DNA from: UBA7703 sp963667195
GTDB lineage: Bacteria; Bacillota; Clostridia; Christensenellales; CAG-138
Direction of reading: 5' to 3'
Length of the DNA stretch: 64,000 nt
Assembly: GCA_963667195.1 (NCBI GenBank)
Contig: OY762962.1
Coordinates: forward strand, 3,162,001-3,226,000
Part shown: piece by piece, positions 8,341 to 17,415 of the stretch
Layout: every line of letters starts with the position of its first letter
Numbering within the stretch: the stretch's first letter is position 1
Made by a program: the position numbers and the translations under genes
The notes under the pieces: model-generated
What the model was told of the DNA's origin: nothing
The model's input: only the letters and a program-made list of their open reading frames with translations
Databases searched by the model: none

Positions 8341-9273
8341 ATGACGAAAATCCGATACCTCGATATCCAACGCATGTCCAGCGAAGACGGCCCCGGCCTT
8401 CGCACAACGATCTTTTTCAAGGGCTGCTCGCTCGCGTGCGCATGGTGTCATAACCCGGAGAGCATCGCGAAAAAATTTCAGGTGCACTGGCTCTCCACGC
8501 GCTGCATCAGCTGCGGCAGTTGCGACAACGTCTGCCCCAACGGCGCGCTCACGCGCGACGAGAGCGGCGTGCACATCGACCGCAGGCTCTGCACCGGCTG
8601 CTGCACCTGCGTTGGCGTCTGCCCCACGCTCGCGCTGGAATGCAAGGGCATCGATGCCGAGCCGGAAGAGCTCTGCCGCGAGCTGGTCAAGGATCGCGCG
8701 TATTTCGGCAGAGACGGCGGAGTTACCCTTTCCGGCGGAGAGGCGCTTTTGCAGGACGGCGCAGTAGAACTGCTGCGCCTGCTCAAGCAAGAGGGCATCC
8801 AGACCGCGGTCGATACCTGCGGTATGGTCTTTACCGAGCAACTTCAAGCGGCATTGCCGTATACGGACATCCTGCTCTACGACCTCAAGATCATGAACGA
8901 CGCGGAGCACCAGCGTTGGACAGGACGTGGAAACGCGATGATCCTTCGCAATCTCGGCGTTGCGGCGCTCTGGGCAAAGGGCAACGGCAGGCTCTGGATT
9001 CGAACGCCGATCATCCCTGGCGCGACGGATTCCGTCGAAAACATCCGCGCCATCGGAGACCGCATCAACGCCATCGGCGGCGCGGAGCGCTGGGAGCTAT
9101 GCGCGTTTAACAATCTCTGCACCGATAAATACAAGCGGCTCGACATCGACTGGCCGTTTGCGAACACCCCGCTGATTTCCAAAGCGCATATGGAGGAACT
9201 GCTCGCGGTAGCAAAGAGCACCCGCGCCTGCGCGGATATCCGCGCGACGGGCGCGCTGCTGCAAGAGAATTGA
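8341..9273 (+). CDS. Glycyl radical enzyme activating enzyme (radical SAM)
   Basis: Protein of 310 residues. The radical-SAM cluster motif CxxxCxxC is formed by Cys29, Cys33 and Cys36. It is followed by an inserted two-cluster ferredoxin domain (Cys55, 58, 61, 65 and Cys84, 87, 90, 94), as in activases of dehydratase- and decarboxylase-type glycyl radical enzymes. TLSGGEALLQ and later segments complete the TIM-barrel fold. It uses SAM to abstract hydrogen from Gly804 of the upstream enzyme. AGGA precedes the ATG. Confidence 0.95.
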   Translation: MTKIRYLDIQRMSSEDGPGLRTTIFFKGCSLACAWCHNPESIAKKFQVHWLSTRCISCGSCDNVCPNGALTRDESGVHIDRRLCTGCCTCVGVCPTLALECKGIDAEPEELCRELVKDRAYFGRDGGVTLSGGEALLQDGAVELLRLLKQEGIQTAVDTCGMVFTEQLQAALPYTDILLYDLKIMNDAEHQRWTGRGNAMILRNLGVAALWAKGNGRLWIRTPIIPGATDSVENIRAIGDRINAIGGAERWELCAFNNLCTDKYKRLDIDWPFANTPLISKAHMEELLAVAKSTRACADIRATGALLQEN

Positions 9274-9318
9274 CGAATTCCACGGTTGGACGGATTATTT
9301 TATTCGGAGGCGTGAACG

Positions 9319-10143
9319 ATGAATTCTCTCTATTTTGACAAGATTAGCGACTCTTCGATTCAAATGATGGACTGCGACAGCAAGGTTGGCGTGCTTGCAA
9401 CCGAGGACGAGAGCGGATATCCGCATCTGTCGTTCATCTCCTCCATTCAGGCGCTGGATGATCGAGCGCTGACGTTCGGCCAATTCTCCGCAGGCCTCAG
9501 CAAGCGCTTCATCATGGATCGCCCGAAGGTCGGCTTCCTCGTGCTCAGCGCGGATAAACGATACCTCAGCGGAAACGCGACCTATACCCACAGCGCGAAC
9601 ACGGGACGCGAGTTTGACGTTTATAACAACAAGCCGCTCTTTCGGTATAACTCCTACATGGGGTTTTACCGCGTGTTCTACCTCAATCTGGATCGCATCA
9701 GCGCCGTCAAGCCGCTTCCGATGGGCGCGATCATGCTCGGCGCGATTCTCTCTCGCGTCAAGGCGCTGTTTTTGCGCAAAAGCGAGAAGAACGCGCTCCC
9801 GCTGATCGGGCAGCAGCTCTTTTCGCAGTTGGACTCACTGAAGTTTTTGTGCTATTACGACGACAAGGGCGTTTCTCAAATCTTCCCCGTCGTGCAGGCG
9901 ACTAGCGCGGGTTCGGATCGAATCGTGCTCAGCGGCGTTCCGTTCGGTGCGGAACTTCGGAAGATTCCCGAAGGCGCGAAGGTGTCCATACTCTGTCTGA
10001 ATCTCAAGATGGAAAGCGTGCTGGTTAAAGGGCGGTACGCAAAGGGTGTGCTGGAGATCGAACGCGTCTATAACTCCATGCCGCCAAAGATGGAATACGT
10101 CTATCCGCGCAGCGAGACAATCGAGCCTGTGCGCTCGTTCTAA
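9319..10143 (+). CDS. Pyridoxamine 5'-phosphate oxidase-like split-barrel protein
   Basis: Protein of 274 residues. The N-terminal half resembles flavin-binding split-barrel proteins (VGVLATEDESGYPHLSFIS, then GQFSAGLSKRFIMDRPKVGF). The C-terminal half may be a second, diverged barrel (KFLCYYDDKGVSQIFPVVQA). It has a strong GGAGG site and ends in a terminator, so it is the third gene of the glycyl radical operon. It might handle flavin or redox chemistry of the pathway product; this is only inferred from position. Confidence 0.65.
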   Translation: MNSLYFDKISDSSIQMMDCDSKVGVLATEDESGYPHLSFISSIQALDDRALTFGQFSAGLSKRFIMDRPKVGFLVLSADKRYLSGNATYTHSANTGREFDVYNNKPLFRYNSYMGFYRVFYLNLDRISAVKPLPMGAIMLGAILSRVKALFLRKSEKNALPLIGQQLFSQLDSLKFLCYYDDKGVSQIFPVVQATSAGSDRIVLSGVPFGAELRKIPEGAKVSILCLNLKMESVLVKGRYAKGVLEIERVYNSMPPKMEYVYPRSETIEPVRSF

Positions 10144-10157
10144 CTTCAGCCCAAACC

Positions 10158-10187
10158 AAAAGCGGAGGAGCAATCCCCCGCTTTTTT
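10158..10187 (+). terminator. Terminator of the glycyl radical operon
   Basis: A stem formed by AAAGCGG and CCGCTTT, followed by a T run, lies about 15 bases after the stop of the split-barrel gene. Confidence 0.75.
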
Positions 10188-10206
10188 GATGTGCCTATGA
10201 ACAGCG

Positions 10207-10533
10207 TTAACTGTTTTGCTGTAGATACCGCGCGATGGTATAGAGAAACTCCTTGTTGCCCGGCGGGTATTTCCCGCGGTTGATGAAGAGCTGATCGAGC
10301 CGCTTCTGGTTGCCAAAGTTCCAGATGGCCTTGATCTCCTCCCGCACGTTTCGCTCGATGCGGGCGGGTTTCGTGTTGCAGCGCTCCGCCACTTTCGGAT
10401 ATAGTACCCGTGTGGTACTGGTCACCTGCTCCTCCTGCATAATCAGTTCGAGCGTCATCGCCATCTGCACATATCCGAGGCGCCCCGTCGGCGCACCGAG
10501 TCTGAGCAATTCCTGATCGATCTTCGACCTCAC
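10207..10533 (-). CDS. Stand-alone Spo0A C-terminal DNA-binding domain protein
   Basis: Protein of 108 residues that corresponds almost entirely to the sporulation regulator Spo0A effector domain. It shows the LGAPTGRLGYVQMAMTLEL opening, the LYPKVAERCNTKPARIERNVR helix-turn-helix region, and a C-terminal NKEFLYTIARYL helix. The phosphoacceptor receiver domain is absent. The GTG at 10533 is chosen because GGGAGG lies 8 bases upstream; a TTG ten codons earlier has no such site. Without a receiver it cannot be controlled by phosphorylation and could act constitutively or compete with Spo0A for sites. It is divergent from the alcohol dehydrogenase. Confidence 0.85.
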   Translation of the reverse strand: MRSKIDQELLRLGAPTGRLGYVQMAMTLELIMQEEQVTSTTRVLYPKVAERCNTKPARIERNVREEIKAIWNFGNQKRLDQLFINRGKYPPGNKEFLYTIARYLQQNS

Positions 10534-10593
10534 ACGTTTGTCCTCCCTGTCAAAATTCACCAATAAAAAGACATTAATCTACAAAATAACAAA

Positions 10594-10599
10594 TTTCAA
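10594..10599 (-). promoter_or_regulatory. Candidate -35 element of the Spo0A-like gene
   Basis: TTGAAA on the minus strand is five of six to consensus. The -10 region 17 bp downstream (TAATGT) is poor, which suits a promoter that needs an activator bound just upstream. Confidence 0.4.
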
Positions 10600-10613
10600 C
10601 AGTTCCGCTATTC

Positions 10614-10650
10614 TTCGAGATTTATCGACGTAATTCGCGTTTTTTCGATC
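10614..10650 (-). promoter_or_regulatory. Four phased 0A-box-like repeats
   Basis: On the minus strand the heptamers GATCGAA, ACGCGAA, CGTCGAT and TCTCGAA (10644-10650, 10634-10640, 10624-10630, 10614-10620) recur at exactly 10-bp intervals with 3-base A/T spacers. The known Spo0A box is TGTCGAA, and tandem boxes at this same spacing bind Spo0A effector-domain dimers. The array ends about 14 bp upstream of the candidate -35 of the Spo0A-like gene. Each copy is degenerate, so the call rests on the phasing. Confidence 0.5.
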
Positions 10651-10819
10651 TTTCTGTATATACAATTTTTTCGAATTTCGTCCGGCATCAAATACGTTTT
10701 CATCGCAATAGACACTTGAAACAAAAAATGTTTATTTGTAAGTTACGCAAATTTCCTGTGCGTCATTTTTCAACAGAGCAAGCGCATTTTTGCTTGTTTG
10801 AGCGTGTTTTTTGAATTGC

Positions 10820-10835
10820 GCGTCGATTGCGACGC
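10820..10835. promoter_or_regulatory. Perfect palindrome over the alcohol dehydrogenase -35
   Basis: GCGTCG, ATTG, CGACGC forms a 6-bp inverted repeat that covers the -35 hexamer. It is a candidate repressor site. Confidence 0.45.
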
Positions 10836-10855
10836 AACAAAACGCATGATACAAT
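10827..10855 (+). promoter_or_regulatory. Promoter of the iron alcohol dehydrogenase operon
   Basis: TTGCGA (10827-10832), a 17-bp spacer and TACAAT (10850-10855), about 70 bases before the start codon. Confidence 0.6.
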
Positions 10856-10924
10856 GTTAAAAGATCGTATCCATCACAAATTCCCAGCAACCCCGATCAA
10901 AATTGAATTTGGAGGCGCGCAACC

Positions 10925-12130
10925 ATGCTTTGGAAACTTAAGAAACTCTGGTACCGCGTGTTTCAGTTTGTGCTCACTTCCTGCATGTATCTCATGCCCT
11001 GGCGTCAGCCACAGCTGATCTCCGGCCCGGGCAGCATCAAAAGACTGCCGGAGTTCATCAAGAGCAAGGGCATCAACCGCGTGCTGATCGTGACCGATTC
11101 CGTGCTGCGAAAGCTCGGGCTGCTGGATTCCTTCTTTGCGGCCTGCGACGCGGCGGGATTAGAGGGCGTCGTCTACGATGGCGTTGAGCCCAATCCCTCC
11201 ATAGAAAACATCGAAGCCGCGCGCAAGCTCTATCTGGACAACAAATGCGAGGGCATCGTCGCGTTCGGCGGCGGTTCCTCGATGGACTGCGCAAAGGCAG
11301 CCGGCGCGCGCGTGGTAAAACCCCGCCAGAGCGTGGCAAAGATGGGCGGAACACTGCGCGTGCTCAAGAAGCTGCCGCCGCTGTTCGCCGTGCCGACGAC
11401 CGCGGGCACAGGGTCCGAAACGACCATCGCGGCCGTGGTGACCGACCGCGCGACGCACCACAAATATGCGATTCAGGATCTGTGCCTAATCCCGCACTAT
11501 GCGGTGCTCGATCCGGAACTCACGGTCGGCCTCCCGCCGCACATCACGAGCACGACCGGCATGGACGCGCTAACCCACGCGGTCGAAGCGTATACCAACC
11601 TCTTCGCGCCGAAATCGACGGATAAGCTCGCGATTGAAGCCGTCAAGCTGATCTTTGAGAATCTGGAAAAGGTCTACAAAGATGGCACCGACATCACCGC
11701 GCGCTATAATATGCAGCTTGCTGCCTTCTACGGCGGAGCTGCGTTTACCCGCGCCTGCGTGGGCTATGTGCATGGGGTAGCGCATACGCTCGGCGGCCTC
11801 TATGGCACGCCGCACGGCCTCGCCAATGCGGTGATTTTGCCTTACGTGATGGAGCACTTCGGCCCTGCCGTCTACTATAAGCTTGCGCGCCTTGCGGAAG
11901 CGGTCGGCATCAACGGCAAGGACGACGAGGAGAAAGCAAAGGCGTTTATCCGCGAAATCAAGCGCATGAATGCGGACATGAAGATTCAGAATAAATTCGA
12001 CTTCATTCAGAATAAAGACGTTCCCCAGATGATCAAATGGGCCATGAAGGAAGCGAACCCAATCTACCCCGTGCCAGTCCTCTGGCATGAGCCGGAGTTT
12101 ACCGCGCTGATTCAGGATATCCGCGCGTAA
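10925..12130 (+). CDS. Iron-containing alcohol dehydrogenase
   Basis: Protein of 401 residues of the group III metal-dependent alcohol dehydrogenases. The nucleotide-binding GGGSSMDCAKA, the TTAGTGSE phosphate loop and the metal-ligand histidines of GMDALTHAVEAY, HGVAHTLGG and TPHG are all present. It should interconvert an aldehyde and an alcohol with NAD(P)H. GGAGG precedes the ATG. It could reduce an aldehyde made by the nearby glycyl radical enzyme, but it is a separate transcription unit with its own promoter, so that link is weak. Confidence 0.93.
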   Translation: MLWKLKKLWYRVFQFVLTSCMYLMPWRQPQLISGPGSIKRLPEFIKSKGINRVLIVTDSVLRKLGLLDSFFAACDAAGLEGVVYDGVEPNPSIENIEAARKLYLDNKCEGIVAFGGGSSMDCAKAAGARVVKPRQSVAKMGGTLRVLKKLPPLFAVPTTAGTGSETTIAAVVTDRATHHKYAIQDLCLIPHYAVLDPELTVGLPPHITSTTGMDALTHAVEAYTNLFAPKSTDKLAIEAVKLIFENLEKVYKDGTDITARYNMQLAAFYGGAAFTRACVGYVHGVAHTLGGLYGTPHGLANAVILPYVMEHFGPAVYYKLARLAEAVGINGKDDEEKAKAFIREIKRMNADMKIQNKFDFIQNKDVPQMIKWAMKEANPIYPVPVLWHEPEFTALIQDIRA

Positions 12131-12138
12131 AACGGCGG

Positions 12139-12858
12139 ATGAACGGCGGCAGATATGAGCGGCAGATGTTGTTGCCGCAGATCGGGGAATCGGGTCAGGC
12201 GAGGCTTTCCGCCGCGTCCGCGCTGGTCGTCGGCTGCGGTGGCTTGGGTTCCACGCTGCTGTTCGATCTTTGCAGCGTCGGCGTCGGCAGAATCGGATTT
12301 TGCGATGGAGACGTTGTCGCTCTTTCAAACCTCAACCGTCAGTTTCTGCACACGCCGGACGACATCGGCAGAAGCAAGGCACAATCCGCGTTCGAAAAGC
12401 TCCACGCGTTTGCGCCGGAGCTCGTGCTTGAGCCGCACGGGTTTGCGCTCACGCCGGAGACCGCGGCAAAGCTGATCCCCCGCTACGATGTTATTTTACT
12501 TGCGGTGGATTCCATCGAATCCCGCCTGATCGTCAATCTCGCCTGCGTGAACGCGCGCGTTCCGCTGGTGGACGCGGGCATCCATGGCATGCACGGCTCC
12601 GTCTACACCTACCGACCCGGTAAAACCGCGTGCCTTGCCTGCTATTATGGCGATGCTCGCACGGCGCAGTCCGGGCCAATCCCCAGCTTTGCGCCGGTCG
12701 TCTCCGCAATCTCGTCGATGGAGGCACAATGCGCCGTGAATCTCCTGTTGGGATTGCCGAATCCGACAGACGGGAAAATGCTGCTCTACGACGGAACCAC
12801 GATGACGACAGAGTTTGTCCCGATCGGGAAACATCCGGATTGTCCCGTTTGCGCATAA
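12139..12858 (+). CDS. ThiF/MoeB/HesA family E1-like adenylyltransferase
   Basis: Protein of 239 residues with the nucleotide-binding VVGCGGLGSTL motif, the NLNRQFLH segment that completes the ATP site, and zinc-binding cysteines in CLACYYG and the terminal CPVCA. The family adenylates the C-terminus of ubiquitin-like sulfur carriers such as ThiS or MoaD. No carrier gene is adjacent. It starts 8 bases after the dehydrogenase stop, so the two form an operon ending in a strong terminator. Confidence 0.88.
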   Translation: MNGGRYERQMLLPQIGESGQARLSAASALVVGCGGLGSTLLFDLCSVGVGRIGFCDGDVVALSNLNRQFLHTPDDIGRSKAQSAFEKLHAFAPELVLEPHGFALTPETAAKLIPRYDVILLAVDSIESRLIVNLACVNARVPLVDAGIHGMHGSVYTYRPGKTACLACYYGDARTAQSGPIPSFAPVVSAISSMEAQCAVNLLLGLPNPTDGKMLLYDGTTMTTEFVPIGKHPDCPVCA

Positions 12859-12869
12859 GTAAATCAAAG

Positions 12870-12910
12870 AAAACAGGCACACGGTTGCTCACCGCGTGCC
12901 TGTTTTTTTT
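12870..12910 (+). terminator. Terminator after the ThiF-like gene
   Basis: A long GC-rich hairpin (ACAGGCACACGG with CCGCGTGCCTGT) is followed by eight T residues. Confidence 0.9.
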
Positions 12911-12928
12911 GATTCGTGTTCGGTTTGG

Positions 12929-13519
12929 CTAGAACCGCAGAATCGGCGCCTTGACGAGATTGAGCACGAGCGCGGTCAGTCCCGTCAACGGAAGATAGAC
13001 CAGCATCGCGAGCATCATCATCAGTTCGTAAAACACGTTGCTTCTGGGGTCTGCTTTCCCGCGAAAACGCAGCAGAAACGAGCCGGACGGAATCCCGATC
13101 GCGTTTCCCATCATGATCATGCGCGTGACCGCAAGCACGCCGTAAGCGCCTGTTTCGCCATACTCCACCACGATTCGATCCCAACTTTCGCGCGAGGGTT
13201 TCCCGCGCTGATCCGCATAATGCTGGGCAAAGAGCACGCCGGAGAGCTGCCCCTCCGGCACATCGGCAAAGTCGCCTCCGAGCATGGCGCGAATCTCTTC
13301 CGCGCGGAAGCCCTCCTCCAGCGCCACCTTGGTGTGATAATACGAGCACATGGCGCAGCCGTTGACTTCCGTCACAGCTAGCATGATACGCTCCAAAAAC
13401 GCCTTGTCCATCTTGCCCGCGGCCTTTGCTTTTTGGAGCAATGGAATCGAACGAAACGCAAGCGTCATGATTAGATAGAGTTCGAATACCGAAAAGAGTT
13501 TCTTGCCAGATGTTTGCAT
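12929..13519 (-). CDS. AhpD-like carboxymuconolactone decarboxylase family protein with hydrophobic tail
   Basis: Protein of 196 residues. The AhpD-type redox motif is present as CAMCSYYH (C-x2-C-x3-H), usual for peroxidase-linked or decarboxylase members. The C-terminal 35 residues are strongly hydrophobic with a proline kink, so the protein may be membrane-anchored, which is uncommon for the family. The ATG at 13519 follows AGGAGA. It is a single gene. Confidence 0.8.
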   Translation of the reverse strand: MQTSGKKLFSVFELYLIMTLAFRSIPLLQKAKAAGKMDKAFLERIMLAVTEVNGCAMCSYYHTKVALEEGFRAEEIRAMLGGDFADVPEGQLSGVLFAQHYADQRGKPSRESWDRIVVEYGETGAYGVLAVTRMIMMGNAIGIPSGSFLLRFRGKADPRSNVFYELMMMLAMLVYLPLTGLTALVLNLVKAPILRF

Positions 13520-13588
13520 GGTTTCTCCTGTGTCAAATATAGTTATCATTATTATTTTACGGCGAAACTAAAGACAGGGCAATAGAAG

Positions 13589-13613
13589 ACGCCCGCTTTT
13601 TTCGAGCGGGCGT
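13589..13613 (+). terminator. Hairpin between pyrG and the AhpD-like gene
   Basis: The stem ACGCCCGCT/AGCGGGCGT is followed by seven T residues on the plus strand. The genes on both sides run on the minus strand, so it presumably ends pyrG transcripts imperfectly or blocks antisense transcription. Confidence 0.6.
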
Positions 13614-13632
13614 TTTTTTGCGAAGGCAAAGT

Positions 13633-15234
13633 TTATTTCTTGGTTTTGAGCGAAGCCGCAACAAATCCTTTAAACAGCGGATGCGCGCGGTTCGGGCGGC
13701 TCTTGAATTCCGGATGGAATTGCACGCCGATGTAGAACGGGTGATCCTTGAGCTCCACGGTCTCAACGATCCGCTCATCGGGAGAAACACCCGAGAGCAC
13801 CAACCCCGCACTGGAGAGGCGATCGCGGTAATCGTTGTTGAACTCATAGCGGTGGCGATGGCGCTCGTGAATCAGCGGCTGCGCATAGCACTTTTCAAGC
13901 AACGAACCCGGCATCACCTTGCAGGGATAGCTGCCGAGGCGCATCGTGCCGCCCTTGTTGATCGTCGCATACTGATCCGGCATAAAGTCGATGACCTTGT
14001 GCGGGCTGTTCTCGTCAAACTCGCCACTGTTCGCGCCGAAGAGTCCGGCGACGTTGCGCGCAAACTCAATGACCGCAATCTGCATACCCAGGCACAGGCC
14101 AAGGTACGGGATTTTATTCTCGCGCGCATACTTCGCTGTCTGGATCATACCCTCTACGCCGCGCACGCCGAATCCGCCGGGCAGCACGATTCCGTCGAGT
14201 CCCGCGAGCTTTTCGCTCACGTTCTTCGCGTCGATTGCCTCGGAGTCGATCCACTCGATCTCGACCACCGCGCTGTTTTCATAGCCCGCGTGGCGCATGG
14301 CTTCCGCAACGGAGAGATACGCGTCGTGGAGCTTGACATACTTGCCCACGAGGCCGATCTTCACGTGCTCTTTGCTGCCGCGTACGCGATCCAGCATCTC
14401 GTTCCATTCCTTAAGGTTTGGCTGCGGCAGATCCAGCTGGAGTTCTCTGCAAACGACCTCGGAGAAGTTGTTGCGTTCCAGCATGATCGGCGCTTCGTAG
14501 AGCGTCTCGACCGTGAGGTTTTCAATCACGCAGTCGGGCTTGACGTTGCAGAACAGCGCGATCTTACGCTTGAGGTTGTCATCCACAGGACGATCCACGC
14601 GCATGACGATGATGTTCGGTGTGATACCGGAGGATTGCAGTTCTTTGACGGAGTGCTGGGTGGGCTTGGATTTATGCTCGTCCGAACCGGAGAGGTACGG
14701 CACCAGCGTGACATGGATAAAGAGGCAGTTGTTCGGGCCGACTTCGTGCCCGACCTGGCGGATGGCTTCGAGGAACGGCTGACTCTCGATGTCGCCGATC
14801 GTGCCGCCGATCTCAGTGATGACCACATCCGCATTGGTCGCGTCCGCAACGCTGTAGATGAAGCGCTTGATCTCGTTAGTAACGTGCGGAATGACCTGCA
14901 CGGTCTCGCCAAGATAGGCGCCCGCGCGCTCGTTGGTTAGGATGTTCCAGTATACTTTTCCGGTGGTCAGGTTGGAGTAACGGTTCAGGTCTTCATCGAT
15001 GAAGCGCTCATAGTGACCCAAATCGAGGTCGGTCTCCGCGCCGTCTTCGGTGACGAACACCTCTCCGTGCTGAAAGGGGCTCATCGTGCCGGGATCGACG
15101 TTGATGTACGGGTCCAGCTTTTGTGCCGCAACCTTCAGTCCGCGCGCCTTGAGCAGCCGCCCCAGCGACGCCGCCGTGATGCCCTTGCCAAGCCCCGAAA
15201 CAACGCCGCCCGTTACAAAAATATACTTCGCCAT
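13633..15234 (-). CDS. pyrG: CTP synthase
   Basis: Protein of 533 residues, full length. The N-terminal amidoligase domain begins KYIFVTGGVVSGLGKGI with its P-loop. The C-terminal glutamine amidotransferase domain has the nucleophile in LGLCLGMQ and the His-Glu pair in GVQFHPE. It converts UTP, ATP and glutamine to CTP. GGAGGAG precedes the ATG. It is transcribed alone. Confidence 0.98.
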   Translation of the reverse strand: MAKYIFVTGGVVSGLGKGITAASLGRLLKARGLKVAAQKLDPYINVDPGTMSPFQHGEVFVTEDGAETDLDLGHYERFIDEDLNRYSNLTTGKVYWNILTNERAGAYLGETVQVIPHVTNEIKRFIYSVADATNADVVITEIGGTIGDIESQPFLEAIRQVGHEVGPNNCLFIHVTLVPYLSGSDEHKSKPTQHSVKELQSSGITPNIIVMRVDRPVDDNLKRKIALFCNVKPDCVIENLTVETLYEAPIMLERNNFSEVVCRELQLDLPQPNLKEWNEMLDRVRGSKEHVKIGLVGKYVKLHDAYLSVAEAMRHAGYENSAVVEIEWIDSEAIDAKNVSEKLAGLDGIVLPGGFGVRGVEGMIQTAKYARENKIPYLGLCLGMQIAVIEFARNVAGLFGANSGEFDENSPHKVIDFMPDQYATINKGGTMRLGSYPCKVMPGSLLEKCYAQPLIHERHRHRYEFNNDYRDRLSSAGLVLSGVSPDERIVETVELKDHPFYIGVQFHPEFKSRPNRAHPLFKGFVAASLKTKK

Positions 15235-15357
15235 ACAATCTCCTCCGTATCACATGCTCATCTATTTTGATTTTTCATAAAACACGAATGCAAACCCGAC
15301 CGCGGACATTTGAAAAACATTCACTTGTACATAGGTAAACAGAAAACTACAAAAGCA

Positions 15358-15380
15358 ACGCCCCTTTTTGAGAGGGGCGT
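15358..15380 (-). terminator. Terminator after glmS
   Basis: The 8-bp stem ACGCCCCT/AGGGGCGT is followed by TGCTTTTG on the minus strand, directly after the glmS stop. Confidence 0.65.
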
Positions 15381-15392
15381 GAAACAGGGTGG

Positions 15393-17219
<1,827 letters not shown>

Positions 17220-17251
17220 GCTTTGGGTATCCCCCCTTTGCCAAAAATGAA

Positions 17252-17295
17252 GCGTCCGATAATAAGCCGCCAACCGCCCACCCATTATCGGACGC
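17252..17295 (-). promoter_or_regulatory. Perfect 12-bp hairpin in the glmS leader
   Basis: GCGTCCGATAAT and ATTATCGGACGC (17252-17263 and 17284-17295) pair perfectly around a 20-base loop within the roughly 85-base leader of glmS. The sequence after the stem (TTCATTTTT) is only a weak terminator tail. The conserved core of a glmS ribozyme was not recognised. Confidence 0.6.
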
Positions 17296-17309
17296 AAAAT
17301 CCTTTGGAC

Positions 17310-17339
17310 ATTATACAAAACGAAATCGCCCGCCGTCAA
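17310..17339 (-). promoter_or_regulatory. Promoter of glmS
   Basis: TTGACG (17334-17339), an 18-bp spacer and a perfect TATAAT (17310-17315), read on the minus strand. Confidence 0.8.
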
Positions 17340-17348
17340 GCAAATTTT

Positions 17349-17385
17349 ATACGGGACGGACACAACTTCTTGCGCCGTCCCGTAT
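17349..17385 (-). terminator. Hairpin after trpB
   Basis: An 11-bp perfect stem, ATACGGGACGG/CCGTCCCGTAT, lies about 30 bases after the trpB stop and next to the glmS -35. The T tract is poor, so it is a probable terminator or an operator-like site. Confidence 0.45.
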
Positions 17386-17415
17386 TGTTAGATACATAAT
17401 ATAGAACGAAATTAC

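Noticed and set aside
13618..14940. Long plus-strand frame opposite pyrG
   Set aside because: It is the mirror of a GC-rich, fully conserved gene; the protein is Arg/His/Ala-rich with no domain and no ribosome site.
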